DNA of 64,000 nt. Origin: Clostridiaceae bacterium. Lineage in GTDB: Bacteria > Bacillota > Clostridia > Lachnospirales > Lachnospiraceae. The position numbers were made by a program, and so were the translations under genes. How positions within the stretch are numbered: position 1 is the first letter of the stretch; each line of letters begins with the position of its first letter. Shown one piece after another: positions 26,003 through 35,815 of the stretch. Location: assembly GCA_910574345.1 (NCBI GenBank), contig CAJSZV010000014.1:59411-123410 (forward strand). Direction: 5' to 3'. The notes under the pieces are model-generated. The model saw nothing but the letters and a program-made list of their open reading frames with translations, did no database searches and was not told the DNA's origin.

Positions 26003-27418
26003 TTATCTGGATCCTTTCCCTGCAAATACCACCCAGACGGTTAAAACCAGTATCTTAATATCCTCCCATATTGTCCAGTTATCAATATACTGCATGTCCA
26101 GTTTAACCACTTCATCAAAATCTTTAATATCACTTCGCCCGCTAATCTGCCATAATCCTGTAAGCCCTGGAGTCATACTCAAACGACACTTATGTTTTGC
26201 CTCATACCGCTCAAATTCATCCACCGTTGGCGGCCTTGTGCCTACCAGACTCATATCCCCTCTTAAGACATTCCAGAACTGAGGCAGTTCATCAATACTT
26301 GTCCGTCGAATAAACTTTCCGACTTTTGTGATCCGAGGATCATCTTCCATCTTAAACATCAGCCCCTTCATCTCATTCGATGCCATCAAAGCCTTTTTTC
26401 GCTCTTCCGCATCTTTGTACATGGAACGGAATTTATAAAAGGTGAATTTCCGTCCGTTTTTTCCGACTCTGGTCTGACCGAAAAATACGGGTCCCGGAGA
26501 ATCCAGCTTGATGGCCGGCGCCACGAATATGGTAGCAATCCCTAAAATCACCATTCCCACCAGACTGCCCACGATGTCAAGAAGCCTCTTTGCAGCCATC
26601 TGCCTAGTTGAAAACAGATTCCTTGCAAATGTTACCACTGCATACTTCCCTACCCGGTTCAGACTCTTTCGACCTGCGTGAGCGATGTCAAACACATCAA
26701 TATTGACATCCACAATCGTACCCATCTGCTCCATCTCCCTGATCCATTCTTTCAGGAGAGGCGTTTTTCGAATATCTTCATCTATGATAAATACCTCATC
26801 AATGCCATTATGTACCACATAATCCAAGAGAGTTTCTTTATCCGCCACAACCGGAATTCCACATATCTTCTCTTTTACTATACCGTCTGTCAGGGCAATG
26901 CCTACAATAATATGATTCCACTCATTATAGTCCTCAATGTCTTTTATAACGCCTTCAGCTCTGGCCGATGTCGTCACAATCAGAAGACGGCTGCTATATT
27001 TACTCCTTTTATAACCCTTTACCATCCACTGTTTAAAAATAATCCTTACGGTCAGCATAATCAAAGTATTGGATATAATAAAGTAACCGAAAATCAACCT
27101 GGACAATTCCGAAGATCTATGTAGCAAAAACAGCAGCAGCAGCAGTGACAATGCAAATATAACTTCAGCCTTGACCACATTCTCGATCTCTTCAAACAAC
27201 CCCCGTCTGAAAAAATGATCATTAAAATCAACAAAAATATTAATCGCCGCATACAGAACCGCCATAAACATAACCAGCCACATCCGGTCTCCATGCTGAT
27301 TCTGCCCCCAAATCGCTCCGTATCGTATCCAAAATGCTATTGCCAGACTGGTTAATATACTTACTATATCCAGCCCAAGAATCAGTATATTCTCAAACGC
27401 CTTTCTCTTCTGATACAT
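26003..27418 (-). CDS. Initiating polyprenyl-phosphate sugar transferase (second copy)
   Basis: A 471-residue polyprenyl glycosylphosphotransferase with N-terminal helices (about 10-115), a central Rossmann region (RLLIVTTSARAEGVI) and a catalytic C-terminal domain (KRLLDIVGSLVG, FYKFRSMYKDAEERK, RRTSIDELPQFWNVL, LVGTRPPTVDEF, TPGLTGLWQISGRSD). TSIDELPQ plus VGTRPPT points to galactose-1-phosphate or glucose-1-phosphate type enzymes, but this cannot be decided. GGGAG lies 8 nt upstream of the ATG. The Wzz-like gene follows 25 nt downstream. Confidence 0.92.
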   Translation of the reverse strand: MYQKRKAFENILILGLDIVSILTSLAIAFWIRYGAIWGQNQHGDRMWLVMFMAVLYAAINIFVDFNDHFFRRGLFEEIENVVKAEVIFALSLLLLLFLLHRSSELSRLIFGYFIISNTLIMLTVRIIFKQWMVKGYKRSKYSSRLLIVTTSARAEGVIKDIEDYNEWNHIIVGIALTDGIVKEKICGIPVVADKETLLDYVVHNGIDEVFIIDEDIRKTPLLKEWIREMEQMGTIVDVNIDVFDIAHAGRKSLNRVGKYAVVTFARNLFSTRQMAAKRLLDIVGSLVGMVILGIATIFVAPAIKLDSPGPVFFGQTRVGKNGRKFTFYKFRSMYKDAEERKKALMASNEMKGLMFKMEDDPRITKVGKFIRRTSIDELPQFWNVLRGDMSLVGTRPPTVDEFERYEAKHKCRLSMTPGLTGLWQISGRSDIKDFDEVVKLDMQYIDNWTIWEDIKILVLTVWVVFAGKGSR

Positions 27419-27448
27419 CTTTCCGCTCCCAAAATAGTCGTGCCGTAT

Positions 27449-27457
27449 ATTATATCA
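27449..27457 (-). promoter_or_regulatory. Extended -10 promoter of the transferase-Wzz operon
   Basis: On the minus strand TGATATAAT (TGnTATAAT) lies about 30 nt before the ATG at 27418. The -35 is weak. Confidence 0.6.
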
Positions 27458-27759
27458 CAAAATCATTGAAATTTCTTTACTTTTCTGTTATTTTTTTTCT
27501 TTTTCCGGCTTATATATTCTACACACTGCTATTTCTTGTGTCAATCACTATTCTATCACATTTTTCTCTTGTTCAAAAGTCAGATAAGCAAGATAAAACC
27601 TGCATTTTCTTGAAACCATGGAAATACCTTCCGTATTTTTTCATTATCAGTCCGTATATTAACCATTTATTTCCATATTATACATTATATTCCAATTATG
27701 GGCAATATGCTTTCAGGGACAGGTAGCGTTTAAATATAGGTAAGGGAGGAGGTTTACAA
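27458..27759. other. Gene-free A+T-rich stretch between divergent genes
   Basis: No gene supported. On the plus strand GGGAGGAGG serves the next gene, but no convincing plus-strand -35/-10 pair is visible. Confidence 0.4.
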
Positions 27760-28050
27760 ATGATTACCTATGAGCCATTATGGAAAACGATGAAGGAGAA
27801 AAAGGTCAGCCAGTACCGCCTCATCAAAACTTATGGTTTTAGTTCCGGCCAGATTAACCGCCTGAAAAAGAATCAATATGTATCCACTCACACAATCGGC
27901 GTGCTATGCACTATCTTAAAGTGTTCGGTGGAAGATGTTATGGAATTCCGCATGGATAACAGCGAATATGCTTTTCCTGAACCGGAGATGTATAACATCC
28001 ATATTAACGGTACCTTAGAGCCGGAGACATCCAGACCAGAATCTTCATAG
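27760..28050 (+). CDS. Small XRE-type HTH regulator
   Basis: A 96-residue cytoplasmic DNA-binding protein. The Cro/C1-like helix-turn-helix covers residues 8-65 (SQYRLIKTYGFSSGQINRLK, STHTIGVLCTILKCSVEDV), close to the compact YozG/HTH_26 group. The C-terminal tail is acidic and unstructured. GGGAGGAGG stands 7 nt before the ATG. No toxin partner is adjacent, so a toxin-antitoxin role is not supported. It lies between glycan operons and may regulate them. Confidence 0.85.
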   Translation: MITYEPLWKTMKEKKVSQYRLIKTYGFSSGQINRLKKNQYVSTHTIGVLCTILKCSVEDVMEFRMDNSEYAFPEPEMYNIHINGTLEPETSRPESS

Positions 28051-28105
28051 GAACGGACAAGGAGCGTGCAAGAACATTTCTTCCTGCACGCTCCTTGTCC
28101 GTTCC
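28050..28105. terminator. Perfect 21-bp hairpin between convergent genes
   Basis: A 21-bp perfect stem (arms 28050-28070 and 28085-28105, extendable by three more pairs after one mismatch) with a 6-nt apical loop. It begins in the stop codon of the HTH gene and lies just before the AraC gene's end. Neither side has a U-tract. Confidence 0.6.
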
Positions 28106-28114
28106 GGCCCAAAT

Positions 28115-28972
28115 CTACCATCTTCTTCGGTACTCTCCCGGTGAAATCCCCTCTACTTTTTTGAATACCCTGGCAAAATACGCCGGTTCCTCAATACCGC
28201 ACCGGCCTCCTACCTCTTCAATAGTAAAATCGCTGAACCGAAGAAGCTGCTTTGCATGAGTCACCCGAACCTGAGCCAGATAATGATTGATGGACATACC
28301 AAACTGATCCTTAAAAATCCTCGTAAGGTAGAATTTGTTGATGTAAAATATCTCCGCCAGCCTGTCCAGAGTAATCTTCTCTTTATAATTCTGATCCAGA
28401 TAATCTTTCACATGCTGAAGGGACTGCCGCTTTGACCCGATATACTTATTGTGCTCCGGATGCCAGCTTTCTGACATGAGAAATGTCAGAAGGCCGGTTA
28501 TTTTTTCATAGATACGCATATCCCGAATATAATCCTGCGAACCGGCAATATCGTAAAGCTGATCCAGCAGCACAGAGCAATACTCCGGTTTTTCCGTTCG
28601 AAATACCGGCCTGCCCCCCCGTTCCACATATTTCTCGTAAATTCCTTTCATATTGGGTCCATAAAAATGAGCCCATTTTAATGTCCACAGATTTTTGGAA
28701 GAACAGTGAGAATATTCTTTCCCGCAGTCAATAAACACACAGTCCCCCGGTGTAAGATGGTACTCAACATTATCATAAGCCAATGTTCCCGACCCTTCTA
28801 TTATAATAAAGAAAAGATAAGATACCAGATTCTTTCGGTTGCTTGTATGGGGTTTCTGCGCCTTTAATTCCCCCACTTCCTGCAAATGAATCAGGTTGGT
28901 CCGGGCAAAAGCAGACGGAGTATAGATAATCCGTCTGGCATTGACCAGGGTTCCATGAAACAATGCCTCCAT
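28115..28972 (-). CDS. AraC-family transcriptional regulator
   Basis: A 285-residue regulator with an N-terminal cupin-like sensing domain (about 30-120: YLFFIIIEGSGTLAYDN, LTPGDCVFIDCGKEY) and a C-terminal double HTH (about 185-285: ITLDRLAEIFYINKFYLTR, IEEVGGRCGIEEPAYFARVF, GISPGEYRRR). AAGGAG is 10 nt before the ATG. It diverges from the GDP-fucose operon and is a natural candidate to control it. The cupin fold in this group usually binds a sugar. Confidence 0.92.
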   Translation of the reverse strand: MEALFHGTLVNARRIIYTPSAFARTNLIHLQEVGELKAQKPHTSNRKNLVSYLFFIIIEGSGTLAYDNVEYHLTPGDCVFIDCGKEYSHCSSKNLWTLKWAHFYGPNMKGIYEKYVERGGRPVFRTEKPEYCSVLLDQLYDIAGSQDYIRDMRIYEKITGLLTFLMSESWHPEHNKYIGSKRQSLQHVKDYLDQNYKEKITLDRLAEIFYINKFYLTRIFKDQFGMSINHYLAQVRVTHAKQLLRFSDFTIEEVGGRCGIEEPAYFARVFKKVEGISPGEYRRRW

Positions 28973-29037
28973 AATTGATCCTTCTCCTTGTTCCTTTTAT
29001 CATTGTCGTCTCATACTTAGTATATCTCAAAAGTCAA

Positions 29038-29064
29038 TATAATACCAGATACAATCAAGATTGT
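29038..29064 (+). promoter_or_regulatory. Predicted gmd promoter -10 and overlapping inverted repeat
   Basis: TATAAT at 29038-29043 has a poor -35. The perfect inverted repeat ACAATC-AA-GATTGT at 29051-29064 would lie over the transcription start, where a bound regulator could block or help RNA polymerase. Confidence 0.4.
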
Positions 29065-29158
29065 GGATTGAAACATCCTGCTGAAATGTCTAAACTAATC
29101 TTAAAATACCCCGCCGTCTTACTTGGAGGGATGACTATAGCGAAGAAGGAGCTGTAAT

Positions 29159-30211
29159 ATGATGAAAAAAGCGTTGATTACCGGAATCACCGGGCAGGAC
29201 GGATCTTACCTGGCAGAATTTCTTTTGGATAAAGGGTACGAAGTTCACGGCATTACAAGGCGTGCTTCTATCTCCAACACTTCAAGAATTGACCACATGT
29301 TAAAAGAAGGTGCAATTACAATCCATGACGGAGACTTAACAGATTCTTCGTCCCTGATTCGTATTGCCAATATTGTCCAACCAGATGAATTTTATAACCT
29401 GGCAGCCCAGTCCCATGTTCAGGTATCCTTTGACTCACCGGAATATTCCGGCGATGTGGATGCCCTTGGAGTTCTGCGGGCTCTGGAGGCCATCCGGACC
29501 CTGGGGTTGACAAAAAAGACCCGGTTCTATCAGGCATCTACATCTGAACTATACGGCAGAGTAGAAGAGGTTCCCCAAAACGAAAACACACCGTTCCATC
29601 CCTACAGCCCTTATGCTGTGGCGAAGCAGTACGGCTTCTGGATCGTCAAAGAATATCGGGAAGCCTATGACATGTTTGCAGTCAACGGCATCCTCTTTAA
29701 CCATGAGTCAGAGCGCCGGGGAGAAAATTTCGTCACCCGAAAGATCACTTTGGCCGCCGGACGGATTGCCGAAGGCCTGCAGGATCATCTGGAGCTGGGC
29801 AACCTGGATTCTCTTAGAGACTGGGGTTACGCGAAGGATTATGTAGAATGTATGTGGCTGATTCTCCAGCAGGACAAGCCGGAAGACTTTGTTATCGCCA
29901 CCGGAGAACAGCACACGGTTCGCGACTTTGCCCATAAAGCATTTAAAGCCAATGGAATAGATATCCGCTGGGAAGGAACAGGCCTTGATGAAAAAGGCTA
30001 TGATGCCAAAACCGGAAAAATGCTGGTATGTGTCAATCCTGTCTGGTTCAGGCCTACGGATGTGGATAATCTCTGGGGTGATCCCACAAAAGCAAAAACC
30101 ATCCTTGGATGGAATCCTCAAAAAACCAGCTATGAAGAACTTGTAACGATCATGGCCAGACATGACAGAATGCTTGCCAGACGTGAAGCCGCCATCCTTG
30201 CAGTTCGGTAA
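29159..30211 (+). CDS. gmd: GDP-mannose 4,6-dehydratase
   Basis: A 350-residue short-chain dehydrogenase that converts GDP-D-mannose to GDP-4-keto-6-deoxy-D-mannose. Evidence: nucleotide motif [22 protein letters not shown]-site [13 protein letters not shown], active site QASTSELYG with [11 protein letters not shown] (YxxxK), and [21 protein letters not shown] lies 7 nt before tandem ATGs. First gene of a four-gene GDP-fucose operon; the next gene begins 16 nt after its stop. Confidence 0.96.
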   Translation: MMKKALITGITGQDGSYLAEFLLDKGYEVHGITRRASISNTSRIDHMLKEGAITIHDGDLTDSSSLIRIANIVQPDEFYNLAAQSHVQVSFDSPEYSGDVDALGVLRALEAIRTLGLTKKTRFYQASTSELYGRVEEVPQNENTPFHPYSPYAVAKQYGFWIVKEYREAYDMFAVNGILFNHESERRGENFVTRKITLAAGRIAEGLQDHLELGNLDSLRDWGYAKDYVECMWLILQQDKPEDFVIATGEQHTVRDFAHKAFKANGIDIRWEGTGLDEKGYDAKTGKMLVCVNPVWFRPTDVDNLWGDPTKAKTILGWNPQKTSYEELVTIMARHDRMLARREAAILAVR

Positions 30212-30227
30212 AAGGAGGAAACAGAGT

Positions 30228-31172
30228 ATGATGGAAAAAGATTCAAAGATCTATGTAGCCGGACACAGAGGCATGGTAGGTTCTGCCATTGTGAGAGAGC
30301 TTGAGCGCCAGGGATATCAAAATATCATCACACGGACTCACAGGGAACTGGATCTGTGCCGTCAGGATGCAGTCGAAGCATTTTTTGCCCAGGAAAAGCC
30401 GGATTACGTCTTTTTAGCTGCTGCCAAGGTAGGAGGAATTGAAGCCAATCAAAGCGCACTGGCTGACTTTATGTATGAAAATATAATCCTGGAAATGAAC
30501 GTAATTCATTCAGCCTGGAAAAACGGCTGCAAAAAACTGGAATTTCTTGGCTCCTCCTGCATCTACCCCCGCATGGCCCCCCAGCCAATGACGGAAAACT
30601 GTCTTCTTACCGGTTCACTGGAAAAAACCAATGAAGCCTATGCTCTGGCCAAGATCTCCGGCTTAAAATACTGTGAATATTTAAATCGTCAGTACGGCAC
30701 CGATTATATCAGCGTCATGCCCACCAACCTGTACGGGCCTAATGACAACTACCATCCCACTCACAGCCATGTACTTCCGGCTCTGATTCGCCGCTTTCAT
30801 GAAGCCAGGGAAGCCCGGCTTCCCTATGTAACCTGCTGGGGAGACGGAAGCCCTCTTCGGGAATTTCTGTATGTAGATGACTTGGCAGATCTGTGTGTCT
30901 TCCTTATGAATCATTACAGCGGCAATGAGACGGTAAATGCCGGTACCGGGAAAGAGCTGACCATTAAGGAGCTGACCGAATTGGTGGCGGAGGTCATCGG
31001 CTACATGGGAGAAATCCGCTGGGATCCCACAAAACCAAACGGCACTCCCCGAAAACTTCTGGATGTATCTAAAACTGCTGCTATGGGGTGGCACTACAAG
31101 ACAGAGCTTAAGGACGGCATTCGCCTGTCCTATGAAGACTTTTTAAAGAATCCCATGAGGGCTGAACGATGA
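30228..31172 (+). CDS. fcl: GDP-L-fucose synthase
   Basis: A 314-residue epimerase-reductase that turns GDP-4-keto-6-deoxymannose into GDP-L-fucose with NADPH. It shows [16 protein letters not shown], the family block [16 protein letters not shown], the active-site [16 protein letters not shown] (YxxxK), [12 protein letters not shown] and [25 protein letters not shown] precedes two neighbouring ATGs; the first fits better. It overlaps manC by 4 nt (ATGA). Confidence 0.95.
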   Translation: MMEKDSKIYVAGHRGMVGSAIVRELERQGYQNIITRTHRELDLCRQDAVEAFFAQEKPDYVFLAAAKVGGIEANQSALADFMYENIILEMNVIHSAWKNGCKKLEFLGSSCIYPRMAPQPMTENCLLTGSLEKTNEAYALAKISGLKYCEYLNRQYGTDYISVMPTNLYGPNDNYHPTHSHVLPALIRRFHEAREARLPYVTCWGDGSPLREFLYVDDLADLCVFLMNHYSGNETVNAGTGKELTIKELTELVAEVIGYMGEIRWDPTKPNGTPRKLLDVSKTAAMGWHYKTELKDGIRLSYEDFLKNPMRAER

Positions 31173-32482
31173 ATATTATTTTACTATCCGGCGGATCCGG
31201 AAAACGGCTGTGGCCTCTTTCCAATGATATCCGCTCCAAACAGTTTATTAAAATTTTCAAAACCCCGGATGGGGAATATGAGTCCATGGTACAGAGAGTA
31301 TACAGGCAGATCCGCAAAGTGGATCCCCATGCTACAGTAACCATCGCCACTTCAAGAACCCAGGTATCCTCTATCCATAACCAGCTGGGGGAGAATGTAG
31401 GTATCTCCGTAGAGCCATGCCGCCGTGATACCTTTCCGGCCATTGCTCTGGCTACGGCTTACCTTCACCATGTCCAATGTGTCCCGGCAGAGGAAACTGT
31501 AGTTGTCTGTCCCGTTGACCCTTATGTGGAAGACGATTATTTTGAGGCTTTGGCACAGCTGCACCGGCAGGCTGCCAAAGGTGAGGCCAATCTTGTTCTC
31601 ATGGGGATGGAGCCGTCCTACCCCAGCGAAAAGTACGGCTATATTCTGCCTGAAACCACAGATGCCATAAGTATGGTTTCTTCCTTCAAAGAAAAACCAG
31701 ACGCCCAAACAGCTGCAGAGTATATCAGCCATAGAGCGCTTTGGAACGGCGGAATCTTCGCCTACAAGCTGGGCTATGTGCTGGGTAAGGCCCACGAGCT
31801 CATTGATTTTACAGACTATAACGATTTGTTTGACAAATACGATACCCTAAAAAAGATCAGTTTTGACTACGCAGTGGTAGAGAAAGAACCTGCCATCCAG
31901 GTGATGCGTTTCTCCGGACAGTGGAAAGATATAGGGACCTGGAACACCCTGACCGAAGCCATGGACGAAAAAGGCATCGGCAAGCACATCATGGATCAAA
32001 CCTGCAAAGACGTTCACATCATCAATGAGCTTGGTATGCCCATCCTGGCTATGGGACTTAAGAATGTGGTGATTTCTGCCAGCCCGGAAGGAATCTTAGT
32101 ATCCGACAAAGGCCAGTCCAGCTACATAAAGCCCTTTGTGGAAGAAATCAATCAGCAGATTATGTTTGCAGAAAAATCTTGGGGCAGTTTTCGGGTTCTT
32201 GATGTGGAAAAAGAGAGTATGACTCTCAAAGTAACCCTCAATCCCGGACATCGCATGAATTACCACAGCCATCAGAACCGGGACGAGGTCTGGGTTGTCA
32301 TATCCGGGAGAGGCCGGGCAGTGGTGGACGGTCTGAATCAGGAGATCAGGGCTGGCCATGTGCTTACGATGAAAGCAGGATGCCGCCACACAGTAGTTGC
32401 CGAAACGGAATTAAAACTGGTTGAGGTTCAGTTAGGGCAGGATATCAGTGTCCACGATAAAGAGAAACATTTTCTGGGATAA
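31169..32482 (+). CDS. manC: Mannose-1-phosphate guanylyltransferase
   Basis: A 437-residue enzyme that makes GDP-mannose from GTP and mannose-1-phosphate. The N-terminal nucleotidyltransferase domain (1-270) has [36 protein letters not shown] and FKEKP. The C-terminal part has a cupin fold (about 345-430: [28 protein letters not shown]). The cupin is isomerase-like, but whether it isomerises fructose-6-phosphate is unclear. Translationally coupled to fcl. Confidence 0.93.
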   Translation: MNIILLSGGSGKRLWPLSNDIRSKQFIKIFKTPDGEYESMVQRVYRQIRKVDPHATVTIATSRTQVSSIHNQLGENVGISVEPCRRDTFPAIALATAYLHHVQCVPAEETVVVCPVDPYVEDDYFEALAQLHRQAAKGEANLVLMGMEPSYPSEKYGYILPETTDAISMVSSFKEKPDAQTAAEYISHRALWNGGIFAYKLGYVLGKAHELIDFTDYNDLFDKYDTLKKISFDYAVVEKEPAIQVMRFSGQWKDIGTWNTLTEAMDEKGIGKHIMDQTCKDVHIINELGMPILAMGLKNVVISASPEGILVSDKGQSSYIKPFVEEINQQIMFAEKSWGSFRVLDVEKESMTLKVTLNPGHRMNYHSHQNRDEVWVVISGRGRAVVDGLNQEIRAGHVLTMKAGCRHTVVAETELKLVEVQLGQDISVHDKEKHFLG

Positions 32483-32532
32483 GATCCGGTTATAATAATA
32501 TCCCACATAATATGCTTAGAATGGATAAGAAC

Positions 32533-34233
32533 ATGGACAGAATAACACAGCAGTATCGACTATGGCTTGAGAAAGCCGACAAAGACCATGAGCTTTTACA
32601 GGAACTGAAAAGCATGGAGGACAGCCCCCAAAAAATCCAGGATGCTTTTTATCAGGAACTGACTTTCGGAACCGGAGGGCTTCGAGGCATCATCGGCGCC
32701 GGAACCAATCGGATGAATATTTATACAGTCGCCAAAGCATCCCAGGGACTGGCGCATTATATAAAAGCACATTGGAATGAGACCTCCATCGGAATTGCCA
32801 AGACCCCTAAAGTGGCAGTCAGCTATGATTCCCGGATCAATTCCGCCCTGTTCGCTCAGATCACCTGCAGAGTACTGGCCGCTAACAACATTCAGGCATG
32901 GCTCTATCCACAGCTTATGCCTACCCCCTGTCTGTCATATGCTGTCAGAGAACTTGGATGTGCTGCCGGAGTCATGATCACCGCCTCCCACAATCCGGCT
33001 GTCTACAACGGATACAAAGTCTATGGCTCAGACGGATGCCAGATTACTTCACTGGCCGCAAAGGAGATCCTGGAAGAAATCAAGCAGGCGGATATGTTTT
33101 TAAGTGTCCCGGATCTCTCATTTGAAGAGGGCGTTGGAAATGGAAGCATCTGTTATATTCCGGACTCTATATACGCTTCCTATATTCAGGCAGTCAAGGA
33201 ACAATCTTTGACCGGATATGGAGACCGGCATATTTCCATAGTCTATTCTCCTCTTAATGGAACCGGCCTTAAACCGGTGCTACGCACATTGTCAGAAAGC
33301 GGATATGATCATGTTATGGTAGTGGAAGAACAACGAATGCCGGACGGCAATTTCCCTACTTGTCCTTACCCCAATCCTGAGGTTTGGGAGGCCATGGACC
33401 TTGGAGTCCAATATGCAAAACATTGCCGTGCCGACCTTGTACTCGCCACCGATCCTGACTGTGACCGGGTGGGAATTGCCGTAAAAGACAAGGCTGGTGA
33501 ATATGTTCTGTTATCCGGCAATGAAACCGGCATGCTGCTTCTGGACTATATCTGTTCCCGCCGTTTTTCTGACGGAACTATGCCAAAAGATCCTGTATTC
33601 ATGAAAACCATCGTCACTGCCAATATGGCAGAACGGATTGCTGCCCACTACGGAGTCCGTACACTTAATGTGCTTACCGGATTTAAATATATCGGAGAAC
33701 AGCTGGGGATCCTTGAAGCAGAAGGGCGGGAGAATTCTTTTGTATTCGCCTTTGAGGAAAGCTATGGATATCTAAGCGGAACCTATGTCCGGGATAAAGA
33801 CGGCGTGATCGCCTCTCTGCTGATCTGCGAGATGGCTGCTGTCTGCCTATCCCAGGGCCTTAGCCTTCTTGATAAATTAGAAGAACTTTACCGCACTTAT
33901 GGATACTGCATGGACACGCAGCACTGCTACAGTTTTGAAGGCGCTCAGGGCGCATCCCAAATGCAGAAAATCATGAAAGAATTCCGTACCGTCCCGGACA
34001 GTCTTGGCGGAAAGAAAGTTCTTAATTTCCTGGATTATCAAGATGGTATTGACGGCCTTCCAAAGTCGAATGTAGTCCGTTTTCTTCTGGATGGTCACTG
34101 CTCTGTAGTTATCCGGCCTTCCGGAACGGAACCGAAGATGAAGGTCTATGTGTCGGTCCTGGCGAAGGGAAGAAAAGAGGCGGCTGAGATTGAGAAAAGG
34201 ATTGCCGGGGAGATTGAGGCATTTATTATTTGA
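32533..34233 (+). CDS. Phosphomannomutase/phosphoglucomutase
   Basis: About 566 residues of the alpha-D-phosphohexomutase family, converting hexose-6-phosphate to hexose-1-phosphate. Four signature sites are present: active serine in VMITASHNPAVYNGYK, magnesium loop TDPDCDRVGIAV, sugar-binding FEESYGYL and phosphate-binding RPSGTEPKMKVYV. It supplies mannose-1-phosphate to ManC in this operon. Start uncertain: no clear ribosome site precedes any of three in-frame ATGs (32512, 32521, 32533); I chose the one matching the family N-terminus. Confidence 0.9.
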   Translation: MDRITQQYRLWLEKADKDHELLQELKSMEDSPQKIQDAFYQELTFGTGGLRGIIGAGTNRMNIYTVAKASQGLAHYIKAHWNETSIGIAKTPKVAVSYDSRINSALFAQITCRVLAANNIQAWLYPQLMPTPCLSYAVRELGCAAGVMITASHNPAVYNGYKVYGSDGCQITSLAAKEILEEIKQADMFLSVPDLSFEEGVGNGSICYIPDSIYASYIQAVKEQSLTGYGDRHISIVYSPLNGTGLKPVLRTLSESGYDHVMVVEEQRMPDGNFPTCPYPNPEVWEAMDLGVQYAKHCRADLVLATDPDCDRVGIAVKDKAGEYVLLSGNETGMLLLDYICSRRFSDGTMPKDPVFMKTIVTANMAERIAAHYGVRTLNVLTGFKYIGEQLGILEAEGRENSFVFAFEESYGYLSGTYVRDKDGVIASLLICEMAAVCLSQGLSLLDKLEELYRTYGYCMDTQHCYSFEGAQGASQMQKIMKEFRTVPDSLGGKKVLNFLDYQDGIDGLPKSNVVRFLLDGHCSVVIRPSGTEPKMKVYVSVLAKGRKEAAEIEKRIAGEIEAFII

Positions 34234-34263
34234 AGATGTCAAGACAAGTCGTACAGTGACAGA

Positions 34264-34299
34264 AGGAGCGATAAGCCAGCGATGACTTATCGCCCTTTT
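34264..34299 (+). terminator. Terminator of the GDP-fucose operon
   Basis: Stem GCGATAAG/CTTATCGC (8 bp, extended by two G-C pairs after one mismatch) with a 10-nt loop and a TTTT tail. Confidence 0.7.
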
Positions 34300-34319
34300 G
34301 GAATTTCTCAAATACAGCC

Positions 34320-34348
34320 TTGCTAACCCGCTTGCCTTGTGATACTAT
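34320..34348 (+). promoter_or_regulatory. Predicted promoter of the second glycan module
   Basis: TTGCTA and TACTAT are separated by 17 nt, with TG one base before the -10. The 5' leader would be about 120 nt. Confidence 0.5.
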
Positions 34349-34478
34349 GAACATGGGCTGCTTTGGACCAAGGACAGATATCAGCAGTTTGTTTATATTT
34401 ATACCAATATTAACTATTTATTTTAAAATAAAGAGCTGTATGGAATTGGAACATATCATTTAAAGGAGATTATTAGAC

Positions 34479-35783
34479 ATGTATACGATTAAAAATATCT
34501 ACTTTCGCGATCTGCTCACTGACCTTCATAAAAAAAGAGTGATTGTGATCCTGTTTATTATTGTCAGCACTCTGGTCTTCGCATTTTTAGGTTACCAAAA
34601 AGTCGGTGTCCAGACAGCTTTGTCTGAAGAACAACAGGAAGAAATCGACGCCTATAACAAAAGACTTGAAGAATATGATAAAGCGATTGCAGACGCATCA
34701 GAAGGTGTAAAATTATCAGAGGAACAAGTTCTTTCACTGCAAGAATATGTTGACAATTCCATTTATATGAAACTGGATTCTCAAAATATACAAGTGGCTT
34801 CTATTCAATATGGGATTGTAACAGAAGGTAATGTAGGTAATATTTATAACGCATTAGCCTATTACATCAATGAAGGCGGCCTCAAAGAAGCCCTTGATGA
34901 TGAGAACCTTAGTTTAGACATAAAATACTGGAGGGAAATCATTTTCCCTTCTTTGAGCGGCAATGTCATGAATATCACTATATACCACTACGATGCCGAA
35001 CAGGCTCAAAAAGTTATGGACATCCTAAAGGAACGCCTTCTGGCACAAATTCCATCTATCGCTGAGGTTCATGGTGGGTTTTCTTTGCAAGAAACTGATG
35101 CAGCCAACTATGTAAAGGCCGATGTGAATGTTGCCAATACACAAAATGGTAATTTAAATAACCTGAAAAATTACATCACAAGCCGTTCAGATTACAATAA
35201 CCGAGTAATATCCCAGGAAAATGGCAAAAAATCTTATATCGAATCCAGCACTCCTGAAGTCCTGGAACCAGCTGCACCTAATGGAATCATAATCGTCATT
35301 AAATATATGATTGCCGGAATTCTCTTTGGCATCGTCATTCCTTGTGTATACTTTATCCTCAGCTATATTTTAGGCAATCGGATTCTTTCTAAAGATGGAC
35401 TGAAAGAATACAATCTTGCCATTATTGGTCAATGCAGCTCAAAAGGACATTACCATCCGGAATTAGACAGAACCATCATGGATCTAAAATTATTAACTGA
35501 ACAAAATGGCTGGAATTCTGTTTTCCTCAATGTATTGAATACCAATGAATCTATTAAAAAAGTTGTTTCTGAATACAAAGAAGCACTGGCAAAAACAAAT
35601 ATCTCCTCCAGTGAGGGCTGTCAGTTAGAAAATAGTGCTGAAGAACTTAGACAGCTCGTAGAAATTAAAAACTGTATTTTGTTTATACAGATATCAAAAA
35701 CCACTTATCCGCAATTAGAAGAGCAGATTAACCTATGCAAAAAATTCGGTGTCGCAATTCTGGGATGCGTTGTGGTTAGATAA
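34479..35783 (+). CDS. Wzz/YveK-like chain-length regulator (second copy)
   Basis: A 434-residue protein with the layout of the one at 24.6 kb: transmembrane helix 1 (about 21-40), an extracellular coiled-coil region, helix 2 (about 270-295), and a cytoplasmic Rossmann-like part (about 310-434) without any P-loop lysine, ending ILGCVVVR. AAAGGAG is 11 nt upstream of the ATG. The low similarity to the first copy together with the A+T-rich DNA suggests a separate origin. First gene of the wzz-wzy-wzx row. Confidence 0.82.
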   Translation: MYTIKNIYFRDLLTDLHKKRVIVILFIIVSTLVFAFLGYQKVGVQTALSEEQQEEIDAYNKRLEEYDKAIADASEGVKLSEEQVLSLQEYVDNSIYMKLDSQNIQVASIQYGIVTEGNVGNIYNALAYYINEGGLKEALDDENLSLDIKYWREIIFPSLSGNVMNITIYHYDAEQAQKVMDILKERLLAQIPSIAEVHGGFSLQETDAANYVKADVNVANTQNGNLNNLKNYITSRSDYNNRVISQENGKKSYIESSTPEVLEPAAPNGIIIVIKYMIAGILFGIVIPCVYFILSYILGNRILSKDGLKEYNLAIIGQCSSKGHYHPELDRTIMDLKLLTEQNGWNSVFLNVLNTNESIKKVVSEYKEALAKTNISSSEGCQLENSAEELRQLVEIKNCILFIQISKTTYPQLEEQINLCKKFGVAILGCVVVR

Positions 35784-35815
35784 CAAATTGCGATACTGCT
35801 ATAAAGGAGACCAAG

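Noticed and set aside
27760..28050. Toxin-antitoxin system with the small HTH protein
   Set aside because: No small toxin-like gene is beside it on the same strand.
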